A stretch of DNA of 64,000 nt from Lycorma delicatula. Lineage: Eukaryota; Arthropoda; Insecta; Hemiptera; Fulgoridae. The stretch is from contig NC_134456.1 in NCBI RefSeq assembly GCF_047948215.1, forward strand, positions 82,414,515-82,478,514, in the 5' to 3' direction. The first letter of the stretch is position 1, and every line of letters starts with the position of its first letter. Below, in pieces: positions 43,749-55,751 of the stretch. A program made the translations under genes and the position numbers. A model generated the notes under the pieces. That model was not told the origin of the DNA. It saw only the letters and a list, made by a program, of their open reading frames with translations, and did not search any database.

Positions 43749-45730
43749 GTCCTGCATTATTTTTAAGGTAAAATTGTCATTTAATCAAGGGCTCAAATCG
43801 TTTGGGGCTAAATGTTTCTACTGAAAATTTTATCTTTTTAATGTTTAATTCTAAATATTGCATAATTAAGTCTTCAGTATTTAAACTCCTACGGCGTAAT
43901 TGAAATAAATACCTGTCAAGGCCAATACCGGGAAAGATTATTTAAATTACATTTTTAAGCAATCCTTTTCAATATAAATGCCAGAAAAATTGAATTTATT
44001 CAAGAAAATAAATTTATTAATATTTACAGTAATACTTATCATTCTTTAAATATGTAATATACCCTAAATTGAAGACTGGTAACGAATAAAAATTTAATCA
44101 GATTTATAATACTATTACAGCTGGGATTTTTTATAAAAGCCATTATGTTATTATTAAAATATATAAAGTGTTTGAAATAAAACTGCTTTCTCTAATTAAA
44201 CCTTCACAAGGACAGATGTAAGAAATGTTCCAGTCTGATAGGATTCAGCGGTTAACAAATAACTCATTAAATGCTTGGAATAAAAGAAGATATTTGTAAT
44301 CGACCAGAAAATTAAGTTTTTTCATTTCAGAAAAAAATATTTCGTTTTAAATTTTATTCTAAATTTACAATAAACAACAGTCATTCTTTCTTTACGTAGA
44401 TTTTTTAGCGTTTCCATTGATTGCAATTGAAATACCGTCTCTTTTTTTAATTTAGATCTTGCTCTTCATGGCCACTGTACCGTACAGCTCCCTATTCTTT
44501 ATAGTACCTTTTTTTTAATTCAATTTATATAACGTATTAATTAATTTTCGGAAATATTTTATATAAAAAATTTAGCCCACCGTATTTGTGGTGTTTAAAA
44601 CCTTCTTATAATAACGAGATTTAAATTCGGGTTTACATATTGTATATTTCTGATTGCTTCATTCTTTTTTGCATCTTATTTAAAATCAAAGACAGGTTGC
44701 CTTTTCCCCTTAATTCCTTATAAAAGTGCTACTAACTCTCACATCACTCAGATTTGTAGTTCGCTATAAATAGTATTCCATTCCATTATAAGATATTATA
44801 TTTTATTTCAAATTAATAAAAATATATAATAGTTTGCAAAATGTTAATTCAGCCTACCCTGGTAACTTGAACTTTATAAAACTGGGAATAATTGAGGTTT
44901 ATTAAAAATAAATATAATGCGAAAATGTATATGAAATTAATAAATGAATAAAAAAAATTCTATATTAACATACAGAATACAATTTTAATTTCAGTCTTGA
45001 TAATTAAAGATCGGTTAAATTACCTCAAACTATTTTCTCAAATACTGTGATAATCAATGTAACATATTCGTATGATTTTATTGGATTCCTATCGCCTATT
45101 AACTATCTCTATAATTTTAAATTAATTAAACTCTTTGTGATATTTTTCAATCATAAGGAAAATTAAAGGTTATTTAATCCCTTAAATTTTATATATGGGA
45201 AAGGATAGTTTTTTTTATAGAGGTTACAAAAAGGTGAGTATTATGTTGCGGTAGGGAATCTGAGTTGAAGGTTTCAGTGATTAGTTAATTCTAAGCTAAA
45301 TTTACGTTTTCGACTGGAATTGCTTAGAACGACAACATTTTATTTATCTTTATTCTATAACTATTAATATTAATACTCGTGTATAGTATTTTGAAAGTAC
45401 CAGAGTCGTCCGGTGAGTTTACGGCCTGACAGAGATAGCGCAATTACGACCAAATGAATATATTTGTCAAGTATGATCTTTCAGATGGCATGTTACGAAG
45501 TTTCAGACGCATCCCGTTTATTTTTTTTGTGGCGATCGGGTAAAGCAAACATGTTTGACATTTTTAAGAATTCATCCCTACGGACGTACAAAATAATTAC
45601 ATTCCACTTTAAAGGATTCTTCCCAGTCGTTTTTGTCGGTAAAAAATTTGAATATGGTCGTAAATTCATTCAAGCTGGTGGACGTTCAGAACTCTAAAAA
45701 CCGCTAAGACCGATGAAATCGTCATAAAAA
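43749..45730. other. AT-rich stretch, no gene seen
   Basis: No repeat or domain recognised. The 77-codon plus frame at 45,464-45,697 is not recognised as a protein family. Confidence 0.5.
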
Positions 45731-45734
45731 TACA

Positions 45735-46146
45735 TAGTATTATTATTGTCATGATACCAAAGAAAGCAGGACCAAATAAATGTGAAGATTGCAGAAAAAT
45801 TAGTTTAACAACTCACGCATCAGAAATCTGAGCTATAATTCTGTACAGAAGAATTGATAGGAGAGTGGAAGAAGTGTTAGGAGAAGATCAATTTGGTTTC
45901 AGGAAAAGTATAGGGACAAGAGAAGCAATTTTAGCGCTCAGATTAATAGTAGAAGAAAGATTAAGGAAAACAAACGTACATACTTGGTATTTATAGACTT
46001 AGAAAAGACATATGATAATGTAGAATGGAATAAAATGTTCAGCATTTTAATAAATTTAGGGTTCAAATATATAGAAAGAAGAACAATTGCTAGCATTTAC
46101 AGGAAACAAACTGCAACACAAATAATCGAAGAACATAAGAAATAAA
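45735..46146 (+). pseudogene. RTE/CR1-like LINE (copy c), early RT motifs
   Basis: Plus strand reads VMIPKKAGPNKCEDCRKISL, VEEVLGEDQFGFRKSIGTRE, AILALRLIVEE, then out-of-frame remnants of DLEKAFDNV. It stops at 46,146, just after 'gaagaacataagaaa'. The next piece of the same family starts at 49,557 with nearly the same bases, so c and d may be the halves of one element. Confidence 0.82.
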
Positions 46147-46550
46147 TAAAAGCTATTTAAATAAATTTCTGTGATATATTCACTTATTTACAATTGTATT
46201 TTGTCTAATTTAAAAAAAAAAAACAAGTTATAATTTGTTCTGAATTTAACCAATTTTCATTTTATAATCACTTCGTTATATATTTTAATGAATAAAACTA
46301 CTCGTAATTATATAATTAATTTAATCTTCTAATACATGAGAATTTCTTGACATAAATTCATAATGCTAAATTTTTATTAGCCTACCCCACACTACATTAA
46401 AAACTGTAATGAAACTGAAATAAAATACAAAATTAAAAAAAAAATTGTAATAAATTTATGGGTAAAAAGGTAACTAGGAATGTCCAGACGGTTTTTTGGA
46501 TACTGCAATCAAGAAAAATCGATAATCATCATAGCTCGTATTCTTTAATA
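46147..46550. other. AT-rich stretch, no gene seen
   Basis: Nothing recognised between the LINE fragment and the R1-like 3' end. Confidence 0.5.
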
Positions 46551-46569
46551 ACTCTAAAGAAAAAAATCT

Positions 46570-47290
46570 ATAGGTGACCTTATCCATTCGTCCACAGGGA
46601 CCGTGGACCAGTCGGAGGTTTGGTGAGCTGAAGTATTGCCTCACGCAATTCCTGACCGGCCATGGGGTCTTCCGCGCCTATCTGTGTGGGTGGAGGAGAG
46701 CGGATGACCCATACTGCCCTTACTGCGGGACCCGAATATTCCAGAACACGTGGTGTTCTGGTGCCCGCAGTGGAATGAATACCGCCTAGCTTGCTCGGCA
46801 ATTACCGAACCTCTCAGCGTGGAGAACATCATCGCCACGATGTTGCGGAGCCCCAGCAGTTTGATATCATTGCAGGGTTCGTGACGAGGGTTCTTCAGGA
46901 AAAGGATCCGGTGGCTCGGGGATGAAGGACAGCTCTCTGCAGAGCTGCCGTTCGCACGTGCTTGCACGAGTGGGCAGTAGCGATGAGGCACGGGAATTCT
47001 CGCACCCCCGAGCGAAAAAGACCGAGTCCCGGCGGGAATGCTCCACTCCGGGTGTTCCCGTTAGAGTCATTGGCTTAAAGACCGAGTCCCGGCTTCCGGA
47101 GTGGGAACCCAGGGACGGCATAGCCGGTCATGGTGGATCCTACTCTGGGGGTTTGAGGCGAGCGCAAAGTGAGATCCGACCGGCGGGCCGAGATGTGGAG
47201 GCCCGTTAGATTAAAGGACACTCCCCTGGGCTGTGTAATACTTAACTGCAGGATCTAGCCCGGGGGAGAAGAAGAAAAAGAGAAAAAAAT
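46570..47290 (+). pseudogene. R1-like LINE 3' end with CCHC knuckle
   Basis: The frame at 46,574 reads RRFGELKYCLTQFLTGHGVF and RADDPYCPYCGT, then shifts frame to EHVVFWCPQWNEYRLA, reconstituting a CX2C...H...C knuckle like the one in the intact R1-clade ORF (RFGEVDHHLSQFFTGHGSF). A GC-rich 3' UTR follows, with 'gaccgagtcccggc' twice (47,020 and 47,080) and the terminal hairpin at 47,221-47,268, then an A-rich tail. Confidence 0.85.
47221..47268 (+). repeat. 3'-terminal hairpin of R1-like LINE
   Basis: Arms ctcccctgggct (47,221-47,232) and agcccgggggag (47,257-47,268) pair over 12 positions, one being T opposite G. It lies directly before the A-rich tail, as in the elements at 5.5 and 17.5 kb. 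Confidence 0.75.
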
Positions 47291-47301
47291 TAAAATTAAA
47301 G

Positions 47302-47981
47302 AAAAAATCTGATGTGGACACCACGTAACTTTCTTATACGTCTATTAAATTACATTCAAACATTTTTAAAAGTACGTATAATCGTATTTCATTAATAACT
47401 TCTATTATTTTTTTTTCTTACTGTTATTGAATTATTATTTATAGTAAATTTTTTTACAATCTGAGGATAATAATTATTAAGAAATCAATATATTTAAATT
47501 AAAAAAGAAAAAAATGAATTAAAAAAATAAGATGAAGTCTGATTCGAACCAATGTTCCTTCCCCTTGTAAGATCCAAATTTTTCATCAATTAAAATTTTA
47601 TTTAGCTATAACTCTGGAAAATAAATATCACATCATATATCGTTGTAAACCTCTGAATGAGGGCTTATTACTGCAGTTAAGAAAAAGTCCTATATCCAGA
47701 TGTTTTCGGAGTTTTGGTTTTTTGGACATTTTTGGTTCAGTCGATTCTAATCAAAAGGGGAGGTGCACAACTAGATGTTACAACAGTCCTAAATCCAAAA
47801 TTTCAAGATCCTACGGTTAATTGTTTTTTAATTATGCGAAATACATACGTACGTACAGACGTCACGCCGAAAAGTGTTAAAATGGATTCAGGGATGATGA
47901 AAATGGATATTTCCATTGAGATCTGAATCCTGAAATTTTTCGTGATCACAATATTTCTTTTACTTCGTACAAGGAAGTAAA
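47302..47981 (+). repeat. Repeat E, copy 3
   Basis: Same order as 30.82 kb: 'aaaaaatctgatgtgg', 'tcattaataacttctatta', 'aaaaggggaggtgcacaact' and 'cgtgatcacaatatttc', ending 'cgtacaaggaagta'. Noncoding. Confidence 0.65.
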
Positions 47982-48322
47982 AATAATATTTCAAAAAACC
48001 TTTTTTTTCCAAAATGGTAACCCATCCCAAAAAATGCTCTAAATAAACTAGTGGCTACTCTCACCAGTAGGGGCACTAGTGTAGCACTGACATATAGCTG
48101 CTGCTATGTTGTGACGTCACAGTTTACCGGTAGAATTAAATAAATATTTAAAGTGTAAAAATGTATTTAAAGTGACCGCTAGTACTGTCACACCGCGCAA
48201 ATGAAATACGGTATGCGCGCGCGCTTTAGTTAGAATCATTGAATTAAATAAACAAAAAATATTATATTTAAATAATATGATAAATATTTTAAACTAATTT
48301 GTGTGAGTAAGCCGTGCATGAG
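47982..48322 (+). repeat. Composite repeat D, 3' fragment between repeat E pieces
   Basis: Contains 'aaaaaatgctctaaa', 'gcgctttagttagaatcat' and 'aagccgtgcatgaga' of repeat D. The tRNA-like module is deleted. It is directly flanked by repeat E and, at 48,323-48,370, by the terminal 45 bases of another repeat E copy. Confidence 0.55.
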
Positions 48323-48370
48323 ATTTTTCGCGATCACAATACTTCCTTTACTTCGTACAAGGAAGTAAAA

Positions 48371-49550
48371 AACAATTGATTTTAACCCAAAATACATTTT
48401 AATTAAAAGATTGGAGCAGTGAGCGAATTCCGTGATCGCGAATAATACGTATTTAAAAATAAGTTACCATTTTAATGTATATAGATAATACAATTGTTCA
48501 AACGAGCCCGCTCTGAAGTGTTAAGTGATTTGCCATGTTTACATACAAATAATTGTACCCATATAATTCTGTTATCCGTTATACAAAAGCTGATTAACTA
48601 TGCTTTGCACCGTTGATTGTTTATGCTGTTTAACAATAATCCACTAGCGTTATAAATGTAGAGCAGTGGTTAGAGGTAGTAGTAATAGTAATAGGATTGT
48701 ATTGCAGTCTAACAGATAGTATTCATGGTCATTAGAATCACGATTATACGATCACCACAATCTTAACTCTAAAATAATAGTTAATGCATCATAGAAAAAT
48801 AAAAGAAGTTTTACTCCACGAATATAAATCATAAGATTTCTGTATATATTAACCATATATTATAATTGTTACAGTATTAAAAAAAGGAACGATCTCTATT
48901 ATTTGTGTTCAGTTAATAAATAATTTTGTTTGACTTACCAACCTACATTTTTTTAGAGGTAAGTTGAATAATACGTAGGTTGAATCATAAAATTATTCTA
49001 TGATAAATGAAATGATTACGTAAGCATTATAGCTGAAAGTCATTTAAAAATAAGATTCATGATATGCAGAAAAAATGATTAATTAAATATGGATGTAGAT
49101 TTTTTTTTGAAACAAGCTAAGGAGCTATATCAGGTTTTGGCCTTAAGACAGCTTCAAGATTTGGCCTAAAGGTGCGTTTAAACGGTTAATTAAAATTTTC
49201 TATTGCCGGTAATATTTTATAGAATCATTTAACAACAATACTATCGGCAACGCACATTCATGTTATTAACAGGCAGCGAATTTTCAAATATTCCCGAGGA
49301 ACTTTTCATGTTATGCAGTTGTGTGTTTACAAGAGATATATTCTTGTTAATATGTGTAAACTGATATGAAAACAAGTACGAAGCGTAAAATATAATAATG
49401 ATATCGCTGTAGTATTTATTCTGCTGTATAACTAGGTGTAGAAAATTAATAATTAATAAAAATAGTAATGAAAAATGTGTTTACGTGAATATTCTTACTT
49501 AAGTTAACGCGATACAGTGCATTTTTTTTACAAATTTGATAATTATTTGT
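48371..49550. other. AT-rich stretch, no gene seen
   Basis: No domain or repeat recognised. Confidence 0.5.
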
Positions 49551-49556
49551 ATAAAA

Positions 49557-50505
49557 ATGTAACAGTAATAATTGAAGAACATAAGAAAGAAGCCGAAATA
49601 AAAGAGGAAGTCCAACAAGAATGTTCCCTATCTCTGTTACTTTTTAATCTTAACATTTGCAGTTAATGATGTTAAAGGACAATTTAGATCCGTAGTAACA
49701 ATACAAGGCGAAAAGATAAAGATGCTACGATTTGTTGATGATATAGTAATTTTAGTTGAGTGTAAAAAAGATTTAGAACAAACAATGAACGGCATAAATG
49801 AAGTCCTACGCAAGAATTACCGTTTGAAAACAAAAAAGGAACAAAACGAAAATAATGAAATCTATAGAAATTATATAGATGGACCACTGATAATAAAAAT
49901 AGGAAGAGCAAAGATTACGGAGGTAGAAGAATTTTGTTATTTGAGAAGTAGAATTACTACAGATGGACGAAGCAGAAGCGATATAAAATGCCAAATAGCA
50001 CGGGCGAAACGAGCCTTCAGTCAGAAATATAATTTTTTTACATCAAAAATTAATTTAAACGTCAGGAAAAGATTTTTGAAAGTATATGTTTGGAGCGTAG
50101 CTTTATATGGAAGTGAAACCTGGACGATCGGAGTAACCGAGAAGAAAAGAATAGAAGCTTTTGAAATGCGGTGCTACTGGAGAATGTTAAAAATCAGATG
50201 GGTAGATAAAGTGACCAATGAAGAGGTGTTGCGGAAAATTGATGAAGAAAGAAGCATTTAGAAATATATTGTTAAAAGACGAGACAGATTTATAGGCCGC
50301 ATATTAAGGCATCCTGGAATAGTCGCTTTAATATTGGAGGGACAGGTAGAAGGGAAAAATTGTGCCGGCAGGCAACGTTTGGAATATGTAAAACAAATTA
50401 GGGATGTAAGATTTAGGGGTATACCAAAATGAAATGACTGGTACACTAGATAAGGAATCTTGGAGAGCTGCATCAAACTAGTCAAATGATTGAAGGAAAA
50501 AAAAA
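49557..50505 (+). pseudogene. RTE/CR1-like LINE (copy d), RT C-terminal half
   Basis: A 179-codon frame (49,722-50,261) reads MLRFVDDIVILVECKKDLEQ, then EVEEFCYLRSRITTDGRSRS, and VALYGSETWTIGVTEKKRIE. The active-site box is FVDD; FADD is seen in copies a and b, so the alanine is mutated. The frame ends in a stop at 50,259-50,261 where other copies continue. The 3' end ('gtcaaatgattgaagg' and A run) is at 50,490-50,505. It begins at 49,557 with bases that overlap the end of copy c. Confidence 0.88.
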
Positions 50506-50569
50506 TAAAAGCACTAGTGTACGTGCAGCTTTTTATCAGATAAAATACAAAATGAAGATAGAGAATAAT

Positions 50570-50697
50570 CACTATCGATCAAAATGGGGTGCGCCTAACC
50601 ATTTTAATAAATGTATGACAAATGAGCGGTTGGGACACGTAAGCCGGTGGTGTATAGCACCGCTCTTAGTCCGCTCACGCTGTTAGGACACTGGTCG
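50570..50697 (+). mobile_element. Family X LINE 3' UTR fragment
   Basis: 'ggttgggacacgtaagccgg' (50,628-50,647) and 'tccgctcacgctgttagg' match 51.97-52.07 kb. A short internal deletion removes 'taagctctaggagct'. Confidence 0.7.
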
Positions 50698-50939
50698 CTA
50701 TCTATGATACGAATTATATAGTCGTATCAGTATATTTGCTTATTTCCTTAGAATTACTAAACAAATTTGTTTTTCCTTAAATTCAAACACGGAACTTTTT
50801 ATAAGATCGTCCTACTCCAGACCCAATATCTAATAATGAATTAATAACAATTTAATCTATAATGCGACTGTTCCAGTAAGAGATAATTTGAGTTTCATTT
50901 GTAATAAACATTTCTTAAACTAGACAAAAAAAAAAACAT

Positions 50940-51485
50940 AATTTATTCACTAAAAAACGTTGTGCTCACAATATACAATCATCGAAAAAATTTTAGCAAT
51001 TTAAAAAATCTTTCTCAGAAACTACTAGAGATAATCAAACGAGTATTTTTTTTTTTTTAATTAACCAACTGAAAAAAGTTCCTTTACATATCTTAGAATG
51101 TTTCAATATGAGCTCCATCCGTTCTCTGCAAACATCAAATCGATAATCGACTTCTATCCAGGTCCGCTGGATCATCGCTGGCGTAACTGTGGCAATAGCA
51201 GCAGTGATCCGTAATCTTTAATCTTATACGTCCCTGATTTTCACTGATTTTTATGATTTTTCACTGTAAACAATGGTTTTAACGTATCCCTATAAGAAAA
51301 CATCTGAAGGTGTCAAATCTGGGCTTCTCGGAGGCTAAAATACAGGACCGGCCGTACCAATCCAACGATTAGGGAATCTTTCATCGAGAGTGCGTCGAAC
51401 GCCTAGGCTAAATTGCGGGGAGCAATCTTGTTGAAACATTACAGCAACGTTACTTTCTTGTTCAACTTAATCAACTCGCGGGAAA
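50940..51485 (-). pseudogene. DDE_3-type (Tc1/mariner superfamily) transposase remnant
   Basis: The minus strand reads VAVMFQQDCSPQFSLGVRRT, DERFPNRWIGTAGPVF, a stop, then PPRSPDLTPSDVFL and a stop before GY. FQQD and SPDLTP.D are the second and third acidic motifs of the insect transposases often annotated with DUF4817. The C-terminal part continues to about 50,940. Several stops make it non-functional. It is inverted relative to the fragment at 52.2 kb. Confidence 0.82.
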
Positions 51486-51528
51486 AATACAGTATAGCAT
51501 GTATAATAAATGTTAATATCCGATTCGG

Positions 51529-51728
51529 TTCCGCCTGGCAGCTGATGAGCTGTGCGTCTGCGGGGTGGTCCAGTCAAATGAACACCTGATGTTTGACTGC
51601 CCTATTGGAGGAGGAGGGCTAGAGACCGGGCCACCCTGGAACTTAGAGGTCAAGGGGAAAATTGACCACCACAAGCGGCGAGTCAATGTGGCGAGAGCCG
51701 TATTGTCGGATCGTATGGGAGTTTCTTG
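51529..51728 (+). pseudogene. Family X LINE, C-terminal zinc knuckle
   Basis: The frame reads FRLAADELCVCGVVQSNEHL, MFDCPIGGGG and ends with TGA at 51,726-51,728. C-x-C-G ... H ... C is the knuckle near the C-terminus of several non-LTR families. The 3' UTR follows. The clade cannot be fixed from 66 codons. Confidence 0.65.
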
Positions 51729-52204
51729 ATGCGGTTGCTTTATACAACTGACATCTGTAGTTTAGTTAAGGGAAAGACTGCTACCGTGCGGCTGTGGGAA
51801 GCTAACCTAGAGATATATGGCTGACCGCCAGCCAATTAAGACTCCAAGCGCTTTAATATGATGGACAGGTACTTTCTGGCATTCAGCGACCTAGGCGTGG
51901 TAGCAAATTGCTGTCTAGACGAAGTAAATTTTAATTTTTGGATTTCATATATAATTTTAGTAGTTGACGGGGTGCGCCTACCCATTTTAGTAAATATATG
52001 ACGCGTGAGCGATTGGGACACGTAAGCCGGTGGTGTATGGTACCGCCCTTATTCCGCTCACGCTGTTAGGTAAGCTCTAGGAGCTATTTTGAACAGTGAT
52101 CGCTAAACTGTTTTGAGGCTCAGTAGCCGTTTGTTGCACAGACATCCAGTCGTATGCTTTAGAGCGACCGAATCGGGTGGTCGCGGGAGAAATACCAAGC
52201 AAAC
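51729..52204 (+). mobile_element. Family X LINE 3' UTR
   Basis: Longest copy of this UTR in the window. It supplies the order of the blocks found at 1-283 and 50,570-50,697, including 'gctgttaggtaagctctagg' (52,062-52,081) and 'gctcagtagccgtttgt' at about 52,115. Confidence 0.75.
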
Positions 52205-52635
52205 CAACCATACTTCTAAATAAACATGTCCTGTAATAGTAGGCTCATGAAAAAAGAATGGGCTGATCACACGATCGGACATCAAACCGCACTGTACGTT
52301 TATTTTTGGGGAATCTCTGACAAACTCAATAATTTCAATGCGTTGCTGAGATCCCCGTATGTTACATTTACGTCAAAACATTTAAGACAACGGATTACCG
52401 CTGCTTTTACCAAAGTTATACCTGCGATGATCCAAAGAACCTAAGCAGAAGTCGATTATCGGCTGGGTGTTTGCAGATTGACCAACGGAGCTCATATGAA
52501 ACATTATAGGCTATGTTAAAGAACTTTTTGAGTTGGTAAATTTTTAAAGAAATACTCGTTTGATTTTCTCTAGGAGTTTCTGAGGTACAATTTTTTTAAA
52601 TTGCTGCAACCTTTTTCAGTGACCCTGTATTTATT
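52205..52635 (+). pseudogene. DDE_3-type transposase remnant, C-terminal end
   Basis: The plus strand encodes YVYFWGISDKL, HLRQRITAAFTKVIPAMIQR, a stop, then EVDYRLGV, the C-terminal segment of this transposase family. The DNA matches the reverse complement of 50,940-51,230, and the end 'cagtgaccctgta' (52,618-52,630) looks like a terminal inverted repeat. This and the 51-kb fragment form an inverted pair around the family X LINE end. Confidence 0.75.
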
Positions 52636-53985
52636 AAAAATCTTGTTTCACATTTTAATATAAGTTAATGCAAAAAGAAAACGGAGCTTTTACGTTCAAC
52701 GTAAAGAGTAATAAATATTTATTGCCCAACTGGCGTTGTTTTACACTTGTTGGTGCTAAACGAGTAATCATTAAACTATATATAAACAAAAGATCATAAA
52801 TCCGTGTAAAATATTCTTTGCGGTCACGTTTCAAGATTCAGCATTTCCTTACTATACTTAGCCCATTTAAAAACACTAACATAATATATATTTTACCAAG
52901 TATCCTTGATACAAAATAGCCGATTTCTTGTTTGTCGGTTATAATAATATTAAAATCTATTCGTCACTAGTCATTTTAGAACACAAGTTTGATCTTTTAC
53001 TATCTCTCCGTAACGAAAGAAAGGATTTTTATACAAATAAAAATTTCGGCGCGAGAATAAATATGAGTGAATTAAGAATAAATTAATTTAATATTTTCTT
53101 TTTACAAAATGCAGTCCTTGATTCTATTTCAAGTATTTTCTGAAAATGTAATATTCCCGTGGCTAACATCAGAAATATTTTAAGTGATGATGTGATTGTG
53201 TTATCAAATGTCATATGATTTCTTCAGACCGTACATCTGGATTCAAATATTTAATTACTTATACAATCTTTTTCGTCTACTTATGCCATTCGGTGTATGC
53301 CAGGTGGTATCTTTGTACATTTATGCTAAAATTAGTTTCTGTTCTGTGTTTATATATTACTTTTATATAATTTTTAGGTTATCTTTAAATTAAATTTTTT
53401 ATTATATAAATATCGTGTCCTGGTTTTAATGACGGTACTTCGTTTTGCACCCGGAAGAAAAAATCAAAATGTAATACAAAATTCTAAAATTACTTTTTTA
53501 ATAAGGAAATCTTGCGAAGATGTGTATTGAATCGGAGGGAAACTAAGCGTTTGTTTTAGCACTCCCGTGCCTTGTTTATCTCACACTAAAAAAAAAAAAC
53601 GGACCTACGGCTCGCCGCAAAAATGTTACATGGTTTATATTTCATTTCACATGATTTTGTCAAATGTTTTTCCAATTGTAACTAAATAATGTTCATGAAT
53701 TTTGCTTACTAACAACAAAAACCTTTACAACGAAAAGCTTCAAATTCTGAACATTTTTAGCTGTTTCTTGAATTGTAATTTTTTTAACACAGCTCTAACC
53801 CCATGTTTTTTTTTTATCCCTAAAATACAAATATAATTTTAGATAAATCGCTCATATCAAGAAGTATAAAGCCTTCAAGAGCTGCGCGTAGCCACCCGGC
53901 GCACCACGTGATCTGCTCTGCGCAAATAGCAGCTAAAATAAAAATGTGAGCACATACAACAACACACCCAAGCGCTACTCTTTTT
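52636..53985. other. AT-rich stretch, no gene seen
   Basis: Nothing recognised. Confidence 0.5.
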
Positions 53986-53994
53986 TATGAAGAT

Positions 53995-54765
53995 TGATGG
54001 TATAAATGCGTCAGTTTATCTGTTTGTTTGCAACAGCATCACGTGAAAACCAACTGAATGATTACTTTCTAATTTTTAGGATACATTCGTGTTATCCGAG
54101 GGAAAGTTTTTAAGCTATAGATCGAGGTCCCGTCCACTTACTGGTTAATATATTAATGATATTTATTAAAAAATAGTAATAATTAATTCTTTTACTTCAT
54201 TATACTTCTGTAACCATGGAAACAGAAAGATAGTGAAGTAAAGTGATTAATTCATTTTTCTCTAATGATTATCTGTAAAATATTTAACATTCACACTATT
54301 CTGTCTTTTGTAGTTTAGTGTTTTGTTTCAAGTATTTGTAAACAAATAACGAATAAAAAGTAAATAGAAGAATAACAATAACAAGAAACAAGAATCGATA
54401 ACAAATAATAAGAAAAGAGAGGAGGAAGCAACAAACGGCTTTGTAACTTCCTCCTCTCTTTTTTTTTATTTAACATCCCCTTTCATTATTAATTTTTCTT
54501 TTTCTTCCTTCCATGTAGTTTTTTAAACTTTTCATTATGCTCTATAGGAAGAGATCGAATCTAGGACGATCATCATGTGCCGCTAAGAATTCGGGGTTTC
54601 TCGATAACAAGAAACTAAAGATGAAAGAGATCAGCGCCCGGAGGTCGAACGAGCATATAAATGCGAAAGTTCTTCCCAAACATGAGTATAATAAACGCGT
54701 CGGGGAACCAGGGTGCAAAGCTCCCCTGGGTAGACGGTCGGGAGAGCGAAGCTAGACTTTACCGG
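53995..54765 (+). mobile_element. Helitron-like repeat A-related copy with hairpin
   Basis: Begins 'tggtataaatgcgtcagttt', with 'gtttgcaacagcatcacg' (54,027), 'aggatacattcgtgttatcc' and 'tcgaggtcccg'. It ends with GC-rich 'tcccctgggtagacgg', 'gagcgaagctagac' and 'ttaccggctact', close to the CCGGCTAGT end at 43.7 kb. A 16-bp hairpin (54,414-54,463) lies inside. The frame at 54,537-54,755 has no domain. Confidence 0.6.
54414..54463. repeat. Hairpin with 16-bp arms
   Basis: aaaagagaggaggaag and cttcctcctctctttt pair perfectly around an 18-nt loop, followed by a T run. Confidence 0.8.
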
Positions 54766-54956
54766 CTACTGAAAAATAGAAAACATTTCTAAATTTCTCG
54801 GCTATATTATACTTGCTTTGTGTAACAATTTATGGCAAATGATGTACAGTCATAAATTATTGATTGAACGAAGCGAAGTCCTATTTGACTCAATTTTTTA
54901 AAATTTCCTCTATTTGTGTATTTGTGAAACAGTTACACCCAAAGGCATTTAAAAAT

Positions 54957-55568
54957 TCGACACGCCGGAAGGCGGAGGTAGATTTCACCGGCGCTAAGTA
55001 GGGGATAACAAAGATTTCCACCTTAAAGTAAGAAAAACTTGAAATTTACTCAATACGACAATTGTGGCAAGTGAAAAAAAGTTTCACATGTTTAGCATAC
55101 GACAAGCTCCATCTTCTTACAATTTTGCTCATCCCTTACCGTAATGGTTGGTCATATCAAAAATTGTTACAGACTTTTTAGCTAATGTTTAAAGGACTAA
55201 CGACCACTTTAAACCGATTCGATTCTTTGCCTATTAAGAGAGGTATGATTTTTTTTGTCTTCGAAACCCCATTTTTTCCACCCCCTATGCCAACGATTAA
55301 TGATATCAAAAGACCTTACTTAGATAAGTTTTAGGCCCTTATCCAAAGAATAGTAAGAACTTTAAACGAGTTCAATGTTTTTCTTAATAAAGTTATAGCG
55401 ATATTCTGGTGTTTTTTTTTTCGAAAAAGCCACCCCATTTCCACTTCTATGGTCCGATTTTGCCCATTAACGAACTCGACCGAAATTTTGGGTCTTTATA
55501 TTTTATGAATCAATTTGAAAGTGATTGGCGCAAAACTACGGCAGTTATCGTGTCCACAACAAAGTGAA

Positions 55569-55600
<32 letters not shown>

Positions 55601-55697
55601 GAACTGACGGTGGTTTTGGGGTCTGGGTGATGTGAAACGCGAAAATATGTCAAAAGTTTCCGGAAGTCGAATCATGGTACCTATTACAAGCTTTATC
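54957..55697 (+). repeat. Repeat F, copy 2
   Basis: Collinear with 37.35-38.10 kb: 'tcgacacgccggaaggc', 'gctaagtaggggataa', 'agtttcacatgtttagcata', 'cattaacgaactcgac', (TA)n at 55,569-55,594 and 'ggttttggggtctggg'. Noncoding. Confidence 0.7.
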
Positions 55698-55751
55698 AGA
55701 TTTTGTAATAAATTTACTAAGCATTTGGCACCGTTGGTATTAATAAAATTG

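Noticed and set aside
45464..45697. 77-codon frame that might be a small gene
   Set aside because: No recognisable domain, no second copy for comparison and AT-rich surroundings; length is within chance expectation.
46580..47209. Several overlapping frames on both strands
   Set aside because: Only the plus-strand LINE C-terminus is supported by a motif. The others run through the GC-rich 3' UTR, where stop codons are rare by composition.
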